Assembly: GCF_033558715.1 (NCBI RefSeq)
Contig: NZ_CP114606.1
Location: 496,001-560,000 of the forward strand
Direction of reading: 5' to 3'
DNA length: 64,000 bases
DNA from: Acinetobacter sp. YWS30-1
GTDB lineage: Bacteria; Pseudomonadota; Gammaproteobacteria; Pseudomonadales; Moraxellaceae
Positions 20,210 through 28,897 of the stretch are shown here, piece by piece. The position numbers and the translations under genes are program-made. The notes under the pieces are model-generated. The model saw only the letters and a list, made by a program, of their open reading frames with translations, searched no databases and was not told where the DNA came from. Each line of letters begins with the position of its first letter. Positions within the stretch are counted from its first letter, which is position 1.

Positions 20210-20953
20210 ATGCCTGTAAGAAAGAAAAGTAAGTTTGAACAATGGTTTTCATTTAGCCGACATCAGCGTCGCTTTGGTGCCGACAAGGTTTATGCCCAAT
20301 TCGATGATATTGATATTGCGCAATTAAAAACTGAAATGATCGCGGGCGATACTCCGAATTACACGCATGGTTCGGCCAAAGATCTCAACGAACATATCGA
20401 ACAGCTGCAATCAGAATTTATTGGGCAGCCTAAATTAAATTATTACCATGCCAGTCTGATTGTCTTGATTCGCCGTGAGGTCGATACTCAAAATAATTAT
20501 GCGAAATTTAAGGCATTATGGATGACTGAATGTGATTTTCTTATACAGTCATTAAATATCCGCTGGCTAATTTCGGCATGTGATACTTTTATTGATTTTG
20601 ATGAAGATATTACTTTAAAAGCGATTCTTATGAATGCTGTGGTCCTTATTAATACTTTAAAACTACAGGAAACTGAGCGTTTTTTATGTGATCAGTCTTT
20701 AGCAGTAAATCAGAAACATCAGCATTTATTACAAAACCAGCGTTATGCACTATTTGACGGTACATCTGCATTTGCGGTAGGTACAGATGATACTTTGCGA
20801 AATATGCGCTGGCGTTTGGAACAGATCTGCGATATTCATCCACTTGGGCAAATTGTACTGGAAATTTTTGATCGGCTTCAGCTTGAGCAAAATAATAATG
20901 TCTATTCCCGTTTTAAGCAGCGTCATACGCGTGAAAAAACCAGGTGGTGGTAA
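20210..20953 (+). CDS. Protein of unknown function in the outer-core locus
   Basis: A 247-residue protein with a basic N-terminus (MPVRKKSKFEQWFSFSRHQRR), no signal peptide and no membrane segment. It is rich in Leu/Ile/Gln and predicted mostly helical. No glycosyltransferase DxD within an LDxD-type strand and no known domain were recognised. It lies 21 bp after the first glycosyltransferase and 2 bp before a family-25 transferase, so it is almost certainly co-transcribed with them. A role in core-sugar assembly, as enzyme or accessory factor, is inferred from place only. Confidence 0.65.
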   Translation: MPVRKKSKFEQWFSFSRHQRRFGADKVYAQFDDIDIAQLKTEMIAGDTPNYTHGSAKDLNEHIEQLQSEFIGQPKLNYYHASLIVLIRREVDTQNNYAKFKALWMTECDFLIQSLNIRWLISACDTFIDFDEDITLKAILMNAVVLINTLKLQETERFLCDQSLAVNQKHQHLLQNQRYALFDGTSAFAVGTDDTLRNMRWRLEQICDIHPLGQIVLEIFDRLQLEQNNNVYSRFKQRHTREKTRWW

Positions 20954-20955
20954 AT

Positions 20956-21762
20956 ATGGATATTTTAATTATTCATTTAAATACTGCGACAGAGCGTTTA
21001 GATTTTCAAAACAGACAATTTAAACAGCTAAATTTAGCTTTTGAAATTGTAGAGGCACGTTCAGTAAGTGACATAAGTGAGGAAAGCTATCAGTCTTTAG
21101 GTTTTGGTTGGCAACGTCCTTTGCGTAAAGTTGAAGTTGCTTGTTTTTTAAGTCATCAAAAAACGTGGGAGACTGTTTTAAAAAAGCAAAAACCCTGTTT
21201 AATTTTAGAAGATGATGCTGTTTTAGCAAAACATGTACCTGAGTTACTTAGAAATATTGAGAATGCTGATTTTCAGGATATTGATCTAATTAATCTAGAA
21301 ATTCGTAGTCGTAAGAAGATTATTTCCAAAGCAGTATTTCATGATTTTCAGGATAGCAAAACCAAGTTATTTAAACTCTATCAAGATCGTACAGGAGCAG
21401 CTGGCTATATTCTTTATCCATCAGGTGCACAGAAACTTTTAGATCGGCTCGCTGTGTCGGCACCTGCAATTGCGGATGGATTTATCTTTAGTCATTATGG
21501 ATTAAAAAGCTTACAAGCAGAACCAGCAGCGATTATTCAGGAAGATCAAATGGTGCCATATGGTTTGGTCCCTGCAGCTCAATTTGATTCTATCATCGGT
21601 CGCTCTGAGCATTTTAAACCTGAATACGCATCCTTTAATGAAAAGTTTAAATTTAAGCAGCGACGTTTAGCTGGGCAAATTGCAATGGCATTTAGATATA
21701 TCCAAGTAATAGCTAAAGCTGAAAAGCGATTTATTAAGTTAGATAAAAAAGATTTTATATAA
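20956..21762 (+). CDS. Glycosyltransferase family 25 (LgtB/LpsA-like)
   Basis: A 268-residue protein with the family-25 pattern: ILIIHLNTATERLDF at the N-terminus, then VACFLSHQKTWE and the acidic LILEDDAVL site, then TGAAGYILYPSGAQKLL. Family members add galactose or glucose to LOS. ATG 20956 is chosen because AGGTGG lies 8 bases upstream; GTG codons at 20944-20947 overlap the preceding gene. It is the third gene of the outer-core run. Confidence 0.87.
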   Translation: MDILIIHLNTATERLDFQNRQFKQLNLAFEIVEARSVSDISEESYQSLGFGWQRPLRKVEVACFLSHQKTWETVLKKQKPCLILEDDAVLAKHVPELLRNIENADFQDIDLINLEIRSRKKIISKAVFHDFQDSKTKLFKLYQDRTGAAGYILYPSGAQKLLDRLAVSAPAIADGFIFSHYGLKSLQAEPAAIIQEDQMVPYGLVPAAQFDSIIGRSEHFKPEYASFNEKFKFKQRRLAGQIAMAFRYIQVIAKAEKRFIKLDKKDFI

Positions 21763-21773
21763 GATTGTAAGAA

Positions 21774-22823
21774 ATGAAGAAGAAAGTTGTTTTAGCTATT
21801 TTTACTTTACAAGGGAATGGTGCTGAACGTTTTGCTTTAACCTTGGCAAAAGGTTTAATAGATGCTGGGCATGAAGCTCATATCGTACACTTTAAAAATA
21901 TAATTGATTTACCTATACCTGAAGGGGTTAATCTGCATTTTTTTGACTATCAGAAATATCGCCTAATTCCAAAAAGTTTACGTCCAAAATGGGCAGCTAA
22001 AGCATTTGATCGATTTGTCTTAAAAAAGATTGGTACACCAGATCTTGTGCTTTCAAATTTATTTCCTGTCGATTTTATATTGTCAAAAAGTCGACTACCG
22101 AATATTCATTTAGTGATTCATAATACTACTAGTCTCGAATATGGGGAGAAACTGAATAAGTTAAAGAATCAACTTGCCCAAGTTTATCTATCGAAACCTT
22201 GTGTAGCTGTTAGTCAGGGGGTTGAGAAAGATTTTCGGGAAGTTTTTGGTTCTGAAAGTCGAATAACTACTATTTATAATCCGATTGATATTGAGCAAGT
22301 AGTTTCAACAGCTAATGAATATCTGCCAGATATTGATGAACCATATATTGTGAATGTAGGAAAGTTTAAGCAGCAAAAACGACATGATATTTTAATTAAA
22401 GCTTATGCCCAAGCAAATATTAAAGAAAAGCTAGTTTTAGTCGGTACGGGCGAGTTGTTAGAATCCTCTAAGCAATTAGTCAAAGATTTAAAAATTGAAG
22501 ATAAAGTAATTTTTACAGGTTTTAAAAAGAATCCATATCCATATATTAAACATGCCAAATTTATGGTAGTTTCTTCAGATTTTGAAGGGTTTAGCATTGC
22601 AATTTTAGAGGCCTTAGCTTTAGGGACACCAGTAATAAGTACAGATTGCCCTTCTGGTCCAAGAGAAATTCTTCAACTCAAAAATTTAGCAGAGCCTGGA
22701 AATATTAACTCTATTGCCGAAAAGATAAATGAAGTATCTGCAAGTGTTTCTGTATTTCGGTTAAGTATAAATAAGCAATTTAAACTTGAATATGTAACAG
22801 ATAAATACTTAAATTTGTTGTGA
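21774..22823 (+). CDS. Glycosyltransferase family 4
   Basis: The 349-residue protein has a GT-B layout. The N-terminal Rossmann half begins LAIFTLQGNGAERFALTLA; the C-terminal half has VGKFKQQKRHDILIKAYA, LVLVGTGEL, and the nucleotide-sugar site SDFEGFSIAILEALALGTPVI with the paired acidic residues of family 4. It should transfer a sugar to the growing LOS core. It lies 11 bp after the GT25 gene and is more AT-rich than flanking core genes. Confidence 0.9.
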   Translation: MKKKVVLAIFTLQGNGAERFALTLAKGLIDAGHEAHIVHFKNIIDLPIPEGVNLHFFDYQKYRLIPKSLRPKWAAKAFDRFVLKKIGTPDLVLSNLFPVDFILSKSRLPNIHLVIHNTTSLEYGEKLNKLKNQLAQVYLSKPCVAVSQGVEKDFREVFGSESRITTIYNPIDIEQVVSTANEYLPDIDEPYIVNVGKFKQQKRHDILIKAYAQANIKEKLVLVGTGELLESSKQLVKDLKIEDKVIFTGFKKNPYPYIKHAKFMVVSSDFEGFSIAILEALALGTPVISTDCPSGPREILQLKNLAEPGNINSIAEKINEVSASVSVFRLSINKQFKLEYVTDKYLNLL

Positions 22824-22855
22824 AATACTATTCATTAATTAGTAGGTAAAATGCA

Positions 22856-23833
22856 GTGACCAATAAAAAATTAAGTATATTAATTCCAGTATATAATGTA
22901 GCTAATTATTTGTCGGAATGCTTAGACTCTATAATGGAGCAAGTAGACAATAGTTGTGAAGTTATAATTTATGATGACTGTTCTACTGATTCAAGTCGTG
23001 AAATATTATTAGATTATAAAAATCAATTTCCACAAATTCAATTAATTTTAGGTGAGAAAAATAAAGGAGTTTCTTTAGCTAGAAATATATTATTTGATAA
23101 ATCACAGGGAGATTATATTTGGTTTATTGATTCCGATGATTTTCTTAATAAGGATAGTATAAATAAGGTCTTAGATAGTTTAAAAGAGAAAACTTATTAT
23201 GATGTTATTATTTTTGATTTTATATTTTTTGATAAAAGTAAGGATCAATATAATATTGAAAAATGCTATCTTAATAATGGTAAAAACTATTTAAATATTT
23301 TGACGCATCTTAGAAAAAATTATATATGGAATCAAGTATTTAATAGAAGGAGTTTAGAGGGAATTAGATTTGCAAGTAAAAAAAGATTTGAAGATATTAT
23401 TTTTGTAACTGATATCTCAGATAGAATTCAAAGTATTAAATATATTGAAGCTCCACTAATTAATTATAGATATAGAACGGGTTCCAGTGTAAACAGCTTT
23501 AAGTCTATTGAATATGTAGATGATTATTTGTTTGCCTTAAATTATAGATGTAATTTTATTAAAAATTCTCTAAAGATAGAAAAAAAAGGATATCTAAAGT
23601 ATAAGATCTTTAATTCATATGTATCATTAATAAGAAATCTTAATAGTGATTATAAAAAACATCAAGATATTAATGAAACAAAAAAAGTATTAAGATATAT
23701 AAAAGAAAATTATTATGATTGTTTTTTAAGTTTTGCAAATATGAATATTTTAGAAATAGATATTTTTAGATATATTAATCTAAGGATAAAGTTATACAAA
23801 ATAAATAAAATTTTTAGTAAGTATGACTGCTAG
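22856..23833 (+). CDS. Glycosyltransferase family 2
   Basis: The 325-residue protein has the GT2 fold: LSILIPVYNVANYLSECLDSI, the nucleotide-binding YDDCSTDSS (about 39-47) and the DxD-type IDSDDF at about 91-96. Start is GTG with AGTAGG 9 bases upstream; an ATG five bases before it runs straight into a stop. The DNA is strikingly AT-rich, which suggests transfer from another source. The gene ends inside a perfect palindrome that also ends the convergent gene, giving both proteins a KYDC C-terminus. Confidence 0.88.
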   Translation: MTNKKLSILIPVYNVANYLSECLDSIMEQVDNSCEVIIYDDCSTDSSREILLDYKNQFPQIQLILGEKNKGVSLARNILFDKSQGDYIWFIDSDDFLNKDSINKVLDSLKEKTYYDVIIFDFIFFDKSKDQYNIEKCYLNNGKNYLNILTHLRKNYIWNQVFNRRSLEGIRFASKKRFEDIIFVTDISDRIQSIKYIEAPLINYRYRTGSSVNSFKSIEYVDDYLFALNYRCNFIKNSLKIEKKGYLKYKIFNSYVSLIRNLNSDYKKHQDINETKKVLRYIKENYYDCFLSFANMNILEIDIFRYINLRIKLYKINKIFSKYDC

Positions 23834-23844
23834 CAGTCATACTT
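23819..23844. repeat. 26-bp perfect palindrome at a convergent gene junction
   Basis: AAGTATGACTGCT (23819-23831) is followed directly by its own complement AGCAGTCATACTT. The central CTAG holds the stop codons of both convergent glycosyltransferase genes. As RNA it would form a long stem on either strand with only a weak T tract, so a bidirectional terminator function is possible but not certain. Confidence 0.85.
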
Positions 23845-24741
23845 GAAGTTTAGAAGAGAGTCTTGAAAAAATATTTTTTTTTCATATATTTTTTCAAGAG
23901 AACCTCTATCAGTTCCAATAATTTTAATTAATTTTGGAAATGTTTTAGGAGGTTGATTTATACCCATATTTATACATAACTTAAGCGTATTCCAATTATT
24001 TGTAGCTTGAAATAGAAGAGCATTCTTATCACAATTAATTAAAGTAAAGGAAGCCTCTGCTTTTCGCATTGCTACTTGACATGCAACATAAATAATTAAA
24101 TATTCTAGGTCTCCAATTTTTTGAAAATAATTCTCAGGATTTTGATAATTATTTTTAATATTATTAATATAATTTAATTTACCAATTTTTATAGCATCAA
24201 TTAGTTCTTTTTTCCAAACTAAAAAAAACTCATTAAATTTAGAGGTTGCAAGCAACCAGCTCTCTATAACTGGAAAATTAGAGTCGGTTGTATTTCCACT
24301 ACGATAATAGCCAAAAGCATCTGTAGAATTGTTTTCTATAATTTTATATACCCAATCTAAGCTTTCATAAAGAATGACACTTGCATCAATCCATATGCCA
24401 CCATAATTATATAATAGGTCTAATCTTAATATATCGGTTTTTAATTGAGGAGTTATCTCTCCGAAATCCTCATAAGATATTTTACTAAAACTCTTAATAT
24501 TAGTTTCATTGAGTATATTAACTTCATACTCAGGATGTAACTTCCTAATTTTTTCTAGGCAGGTTTTTAAGAATTCGGAAAGTGGACCTTGCCAATATAC
24601 CCATATTATTTTTTCGATCTGTGGTGCTTTAGTTAGTGGATTTAAAACTATTACATCAGCATTATTATCTGAATCCATATTTTTTTTTCTGATTCTTAAA
24701 AAGAAACGGATCAGATAATTAAGCATGTGCTTTCTTTTCAT
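23830..24741 (-). CDS. Capsular/LOS polysaccharide glycosyltransferase (GT32-like)
   Basis: A 303-residue protein of the sugar-binding DXD type. IIWVYWQGPLSEFLKTCLEKI at the N-terminus is followed by TDILRLDLLYNYGG and the active-site motif GGIWIDAS at about 114-121. It may sit at the membrane via a basic, hydrophobic N-terminus (LNYLIRFFLRIRKK). ATG 24741 is used; a TTG three codons upstream and an ATG at 24726 are alternatives and none has a strong RBS. Very AT-rich, like its convergent neighbour, and oriented with the aspS side of the locus. Confidence 0.84.
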   Translation of the reverse strand: MKRKHMLNYLIRFFLRIRKKNMDSDNNADVIVLNPLTKAPQIEKIIWVYWQGPLSEFLKTCLEKIRKLHPEYEVNILNETNIKSFSKISYEDFGEITPQLKTDILRLDLLYNYGGIWIDASVILYESLDWVYKIIENNSTDAFGYYRSGNTTDSNFPVIESWLLATSKFNEFFLVWKKELIDAIKIGKLNYINNIKNNYQNPENYFQKIGDLEYLIIYVACQVAMRKAEASFTLINCDKNALLFQATNNWNTLKLCINMGINQPPKTFPKLIKIIGTDRGSLEKIYEKKIFFQDSLLNFKYDC

Positions 24742-24811
24742 TTTAATCAAATAACATTAATTCAATAGTGATCATATTATAAAATATATTTTTATAAACC
24801 TTAATTAAAAT

Positions 24812-25675
24812 TTATTTGTATACATTTTTTAATTGTTCTAATTTCCTAAACCTTTTATATCCCCACAAATACTGCTCTGGAGCAATGTTAATCATTCGCT
24901 CCATTTCCTTGTTTAAGGTATCTACAGAAAGCTGTAAGTCTTTAGAGAGAATATCTGTTGATAACTCAGTTACATGAATATCAAAGCCGTTTAGATCATC
25001 ATGACGTAAACAGCTTAAGCCAATCACAGAGCATTGGGTTTTTGCAGCTAACTTAGACAGTAGGGTAGAAGATAGAGCATTCTGTCCATAAAAAGATGAG
25101 TAAATACCACCACTTTCTTTGGGTACATGGTCAGGAAGAATGGCAGCGAATCCCCCTTGTTTTAGATGCTTGAATAAAGCCCGTACTCCCGTTTCATCAG
25201 TTGGGACAAGGGTAGCATTTAAACGCTGCCGTGCTTCGAGCATAAACCGATCGACATCAGGACTTTTACTTGGCTTATACATGATGACCGGGCTAGTGTG
25301 TTGATTCACCCAGGCGTTAAGTAACTCCCAAGTACCAAAATGAGGAACGACTGCTAAAGTTCCATTCGGATTTTTTAGTGCATCAGTGAAAATCTCTGGA
25401 TGATGAATATTCCGGATTTGTTTTAATGCGAACTCAGGTTCAGAGCCCCAAATTTTGACTGACTCGGCATAGGTCATGCATTGGCTTTGAACACTTCGTT
25501 TTGCCAGTCGTGTGCGTTCCGTTGCTGACAGTTCAGGATAGGCAATTCTTAAATTAATTTCTGTAGTACGGCGAATCGATGAATTCGTGATATAGAGAAG
25601 TGATCCAACACTTTTCGCCAAATTTTGAATGAATCTTAACGGGAGTTTGGAGAGGTTCTTGAGTAATGCGTACAT
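24812..25675 (-). CDS. LpxL/HtrB-family lipid A acyltransferase
   Basis: Members add secondary acyl chains to lipid A at the inner membrane. The 287-residue protein has the catalytic HX4E motif in VPHFGTWE at about 113-118, a DHVPKESGG region and a basic, hydrophobic N-terminus that anchors it. Length is slightly shorter than E. coli LpxL (306). It sits between the outer-core glycosyltransferases and aspS, which fits a job in LOS assembly. The acyl chain and position cannot be told. Confidence 0.87.
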   Translation of the reverse strand: MYALLKNLSKLPLRFIQNLAKSVGSLLYITNSSIRRTTEINLRIAYPELSATERTRLAKRSVQSQCMTYAESVKIWGSEPEFALKQIRNIHHPEIFTDALKNPNGTLAVVPHFGTWELLNAWVNQHTSPVIMYKPSKSPDVDRFMLEARQRLNATLVPTDETGVRALFKHLKQGGFAAILPDHVPKESGGIYSSFYGQNALSSTLLSKLAAKTQCSVIGLSCLRHDDLNGFDIHVTELSTDILSKDLQLSVDTLNKEMERMINIAPEQYLWGYKRFRKLEQLKNVYK

Positions 25676-25693
25676 GGTGGGCAGCTTGCCTGA

Positions 25694-25915
25694 TTAAGAT
25701 TCTTGATCAGGATTGCCTTTAAGCACCATATAAATCAAACCTACAAAAATGACAAGTGCACCTAAAATACTGCTCAGGCAGAAGTACACAATACGGTCAT
25801 TGGTGTCCAAGTTAAACAGGTTGTTTGCAAGGATATAGCGCATGAACAGCCATTGTACGACTGAAAACACAATCAGCATGATGCCACGGTTACGAACAGC
25901 AGGACGCATCGCCAT
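25694..25915 (-). CDS. Small inner-membrane protein, unknown function
   Basis: About 73 residues with two transmembrane segments, near residues 12-30 (GIMLIVFSVVQWLFMRYIL) and 42-64 (IVYFCLSSILGALVIFVGLIYMVL), and a short polar tail. ATG 25915 is preferred because a TAGG lies about 10 bases upstream. It lies 18 bp upstream of the acyltransferase gene and is probably co-transcribed with it. No family is recognised. Confidence 0.72.
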   Translation of the reverse strand: MAMRPAVRNRGIMLIVFSVVQWLFMRYILANNLFNLDTNDRIVYFCLSSILGALVIFVGLIYMVLKGNPDQES

Positions 25916-25981
25916 TGCCAAATTACCTAAAAATAGAAACTGAAGCTATTATGCCACTGTCGTGCAGGCTTCTCAATGCAA

Positions 25982-26014
25982 TAAAAAAGCCCTGCTAGAA
26001 CAGGGCTTTTTTAC
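25982..26014 (-). terminator. Terminator after aspS
   Basis: AAAAAAGCCCTG pairs with CAGGGCTTTTTT around CTAGAA, with T tracts on both strands. It lies 17 bp downstream of the aspS stop. Confidence 0.9.
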
Positions 26015-26030
26015 TTAAATCATCAAGAAA

Positions 26031-27815
26031 TTATTCTTGAGATTCAGCTTTTGGTTTTTCACGTAGGCGAATACCCAAATCACGTAGTTGAGTTGATTCA
26101 ACTGGTGCAGGTGCTTGAGTCAATGGACATTCAGCAGTTTTGGTTTTCGGGAAGGCAATCACGTCACGGATTGAAGATGCACCAGTCATCAACATCACCA
26201 GACGATCCAGACCGAATGCCAGACCACCATGCGGAGGCGCACCGAATTTCAATGCATTTAATAAGAAGCTGAATTTTTCTTCTGCTTCTTCTTCAGAAAT
26301 ACCCAGCGCTTCAAAGATCGCTTTTTGCATTTCTAAAGTATAAATACGCAGTGAACCACCACCGATTTCAGTACCATTCAATACCATGTCATAAGCAACA
26401 GACAATGCTTCGCCTGGATTATTCTTCACATCTTCAACGCTTGATTTAGGAAGCGTGAACGGATGGTGAACAGAAGTCCATTTGCCATCATCAGTTTCTT
26501 CGAACATTGGGAAGTCAACTACCCAAAGCGGAGCCCATTCGCAAGTTGCAAGGTTCATATCATGACCAATTTTCACACGAAGTGCGCCCATTGCATCATT
26601 CACAACTTTGGCTTTGTCTGCACCGAAGAATACGATGTCGCCATTTTCAGCACCAACACGTTTCAACAGATCCAGCACGATTGGCTCGATGAATTTAACG
26701 ATAGGTGATTGAAGACCTTCAATACCTTTCTCAAGTTCATTGACCTTGATGTAAGCCAGACCTTTCGCACCGTAAATACCAACGAATTTAGTATATTCAT
26801 CGATTGCGCTACGTGGCAGTGAGCCCGCACCTGGAACGCGAAGCGCAACGATACGGCCTTTAGGATCTTTAGCAGGACCTGCGAATACTTTGAACTCGAC
26901 GTCTTGCATCAAGTCTGCAACATCGACAAGTTTCAAAGGAATACGTAAGTCTGGTTTGTCAGAAGCGTAGTCACGCATTGCTTCTGAATAAGGCATACGT
27001 TGGAATTTGTCGAATTTGATGCCAAGAAGTTCGTCGAACATCTTAACAGTCATGCCTTCCATCAAATCCATAATATCGTCATCGCTCATGAACGATGTTT
27101 CGATGTCGATTTGAGTGAATTCAGGCTGACGATCCGCACGTAAATCTTCGTCACGGAAACATTTAGCGATCTGGTAGTAACGATCTACACCACCTACCAT
27201 CAACAACTGTTTGAACAGCTGTGGTGATTGTGGAAGCGCATAGAAGCTACCATTAGATACACGGCTTGGAACTAAGTAGTCACGCGCACCTTCAGGGGTC
27301 GCACGAGTCAAGATCGGAGTTTCAACGTCTAGGAAACCGTGATCGTCTAAATAGTTACGGATCAGGTTGGTCACTTTAGAACGGAAACGTAAACGATCGA
27401 TCATTTCAGGACGACGGATGTCCAGGAAACGATATTTCAAACGGATTTCTTCAGAAATGCTTGTGTTTTCGTCATTTAATGGGAATGGAGGAGTTTCAGA
27501 CTGAGCAAGAACTTCAATTTCTTTACCCAATACTTCGATTTGACCACTCACCATGTTGGCATTTTCAGTACCCGCATAACGGCGACGTACACGGCCTGTA
27601 ATTTTTAATACGTATTCAGAACGTGCTTTGTCTGCTGTTGCAAACGCTTCAGGTGTATCTGGGTCGATAACCACTTGAACAAGACCGTCACGGTCACGCA
27701 TGTCAAGGAAAATGACACCACCGTGGTCACGGCGACGGTGTACCCAACCGCATAATGTTACGGTCTGGTCAATTTGAGCTTCGGTTAAAGAACCGCAGTA
27801 ATGAGTTCGCATCAT
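26031..27815 (-). CDS. aspS: Aspartyl-tRNA synthetase
   Basis: AspS charges tRNA-Asp. The 594-residue protein has the OB-fold anticodon domain ([24 protein letters not shown]) and class II motif 2 around [25 protein letters not shown]. The bacterial GAD insertion follows, then motif 3 ([13 protein letters not shown]). Two adjacent ATG codons (27815 and 27812) could start translation. In Acinetobacter aspS is the second border marker of the outer-core locus. Confidence 0.97.
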   Translation of the reverse strand: MMRTHYCGSLTEAQIDQTVTLCGWVHRRRDHGGVIFLDMRDRDGLVQVVIDPDTPEAFATADKARSEYVLKITGRVRRRYAGTENANMVSGQIEVLGKEIEVLAQSETPPFPLNDENTSISEEIRLKYRFLDIRRPEMIDRLRFRSKVTNLIRNYLDDHGFLDVETPILTRATPEGARDYLVPSRVSNGSFYALPQSPQLFKQLLMVGGVDRYYQIAKCFRDEDLRADRQPEFTQIDIETSFMSDDDIMDLMEGMTVKMFDELLGIKFDKFQRMPYSEAMRDYASDKPDLRIPLKLVDVADLMQDVEFKVFAGPAKDPKGRIVALRVPGAGSLPRSAIDEYTKFVGIYGAKGLAYIKVNELEKGIEGLQSPIVKFIEPIVLDLLKRVGAENGDIVFFGADKAKVVNDAMGALRVKIGHDMNLATCEWAPLWVVDFPMFEETDDGKWTSVHHPFTLPKSSVEDVKNNPGEALSVAYDMVLNGTEIGGGSLRIYTLEMQKAIFEALGISEEEAEEKFSFLLNALKFGAPPHGGLAFGLDRLVMLMTGASSIRDVIAFPKTKTAECPLTQAPAPVESTQLRDLGIRLREKPKAESQE

Positions 27816-27973
27816 AGCGTAAAAAATCCAACTATATGGGTTAAGGAAGCGTATACGTAAACAGCGTACCGCCTTTGAAAAAGCGATTATGCCTCTTTGG
27901 GCATGTTGTCACAAGAACTTGCGTGAAAAACAATACGATTTTGCCGGGAAATCTATTGACCTGATGGGTCTCT

Positions 27974-28747
27974 CTAGCCCAGACGGTAATCACGATCCAG
28001 AAATAAAAAGAGCACACATCCTAAGGTAAAGACGATGAGGGCAGTTTGGGTAAACTCATTAAATGAAATCCCAATGATGTGATAAAGATCGGATGAAATT
28101 ATATGCCAGGGAAAATAGCGCAGATAATCTGCGACTGAAATAAAACCAGACAAGATCGATAGCGCCGTTAATCCCCATCCCCACAGAAGTACTTTTTTAC
28201 TGATTTTGAAATACTGCTGATAGTGTCGGTAATAGCGATGCAGCATCCAGGCTAAAATGGGAAGGACTACAATGGAGGTTCCGATTTGCAGGGTACGATG
28301 TAGCGGGTAAATGTGCCCAAATAGGGAAATATCTTTTGCTAAAAATGACTTGAATACCACGGTACGGAAATCGGCATGGGTCAGACCATCCCAGAGAATA
28401 TGGGTACAGACGCCAATGAGCACTGCACACACAGTGCCAAGAATAAATCTAAAAGCACTGCAAAAACCCTCAATATTTAAAGGATGCTGGATACCACAAA
28501 AACGATAAATAACCGGTCGATACAGGACATACCAGAAAAAGCTGAAACCAAGCCCAAGCATTAAATCCGGATAGAGCAATGAACTCCAGTAATGTGCTAA
28601 ATAAGGATCATCATGCCCATGTCTGACAAACAGCCGATACAAATCCGGCACCATACAGCCAATCGCCAAAGCTGCCACAGGTAAGCGATTACCTGTTAAT
28701 TTGGAAAGTGGGGGAGCAAGTACGGCATGAGATAAGGTAAAGGGCAT
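27974..28747 (-). CDS. DUF4184 family membrane protein
   Basis: The 257-residue protein starts MPFTLSHAVLAPPLSKL, followed by GCMVPDLYRLF, the pattern of DUF4184 proteins, with conserved His and Asp residues that could bind metal. At least six hydrophobic segments span the membrane. Function is unknown. It is divergent from znuD, and the 150-bp gap between them contains a Zur-type palindrome, so zinc control of this gene is possible. Confidence 0.82.
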   Translation of the reverse strand: MPFTLSHAVLAPPLSKLTGNRLPVAALAIGCMVPDLYRLFVRHGHDDPYLAHYWSSLLYPDLMLGLGFSFFWYVLYRPVIYRFCGIQHPLNIEGFCSAFRFILGTVCAVLIGVCTHILWDGLTHADFRTVVFKSFLAKDISLFGHIYPLHRTLQIGTSIVVLPILAWMLHRYYRHYQQYFKISKKVLLWGWGLTALSILSGFISVADYLRYFPWHIISSDLYHIIGISFNEFTQTALIVFTLGCVLFLFLDRDYRLG

Positions 28748-28848
28748 ATAAGTAATGTAATCGTGTATTTAGCAGTAATCAGTATAGAAATAAAAATCAG
28801 ACCTAAAGTATAGCTTACCATCAGAATAAGAGATTGCAAAAGTAATGA

Positions 28849-28867
28849 AATGTTATATTATAACATT
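28849..28867. promoter_or_regulatory. Zur-type operator upstream of znuD
   Basis: AATGTTATA and TATAACATT flank a single T, giving a perfect 19-bp inverted repeat 30 bp before the znuD start. This matches the known GTTATA-n-TATAAC style Zur box that represses zinc uptake genes when zinc is plentiful. The match is to a remembered consensus; binding is inferred. Confidence 0.85.
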
Positions 28868-28897
28868 ATTCTGTTTTGGTCATTTTGAGCTTGGGTC

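Noticed and set aside
22856..24741. Insertion sequence around the AT-rich convergent pair
   Set aside because: No transposase and no terminal repeats or target duplications; the genes are intact glycosyltransferases.
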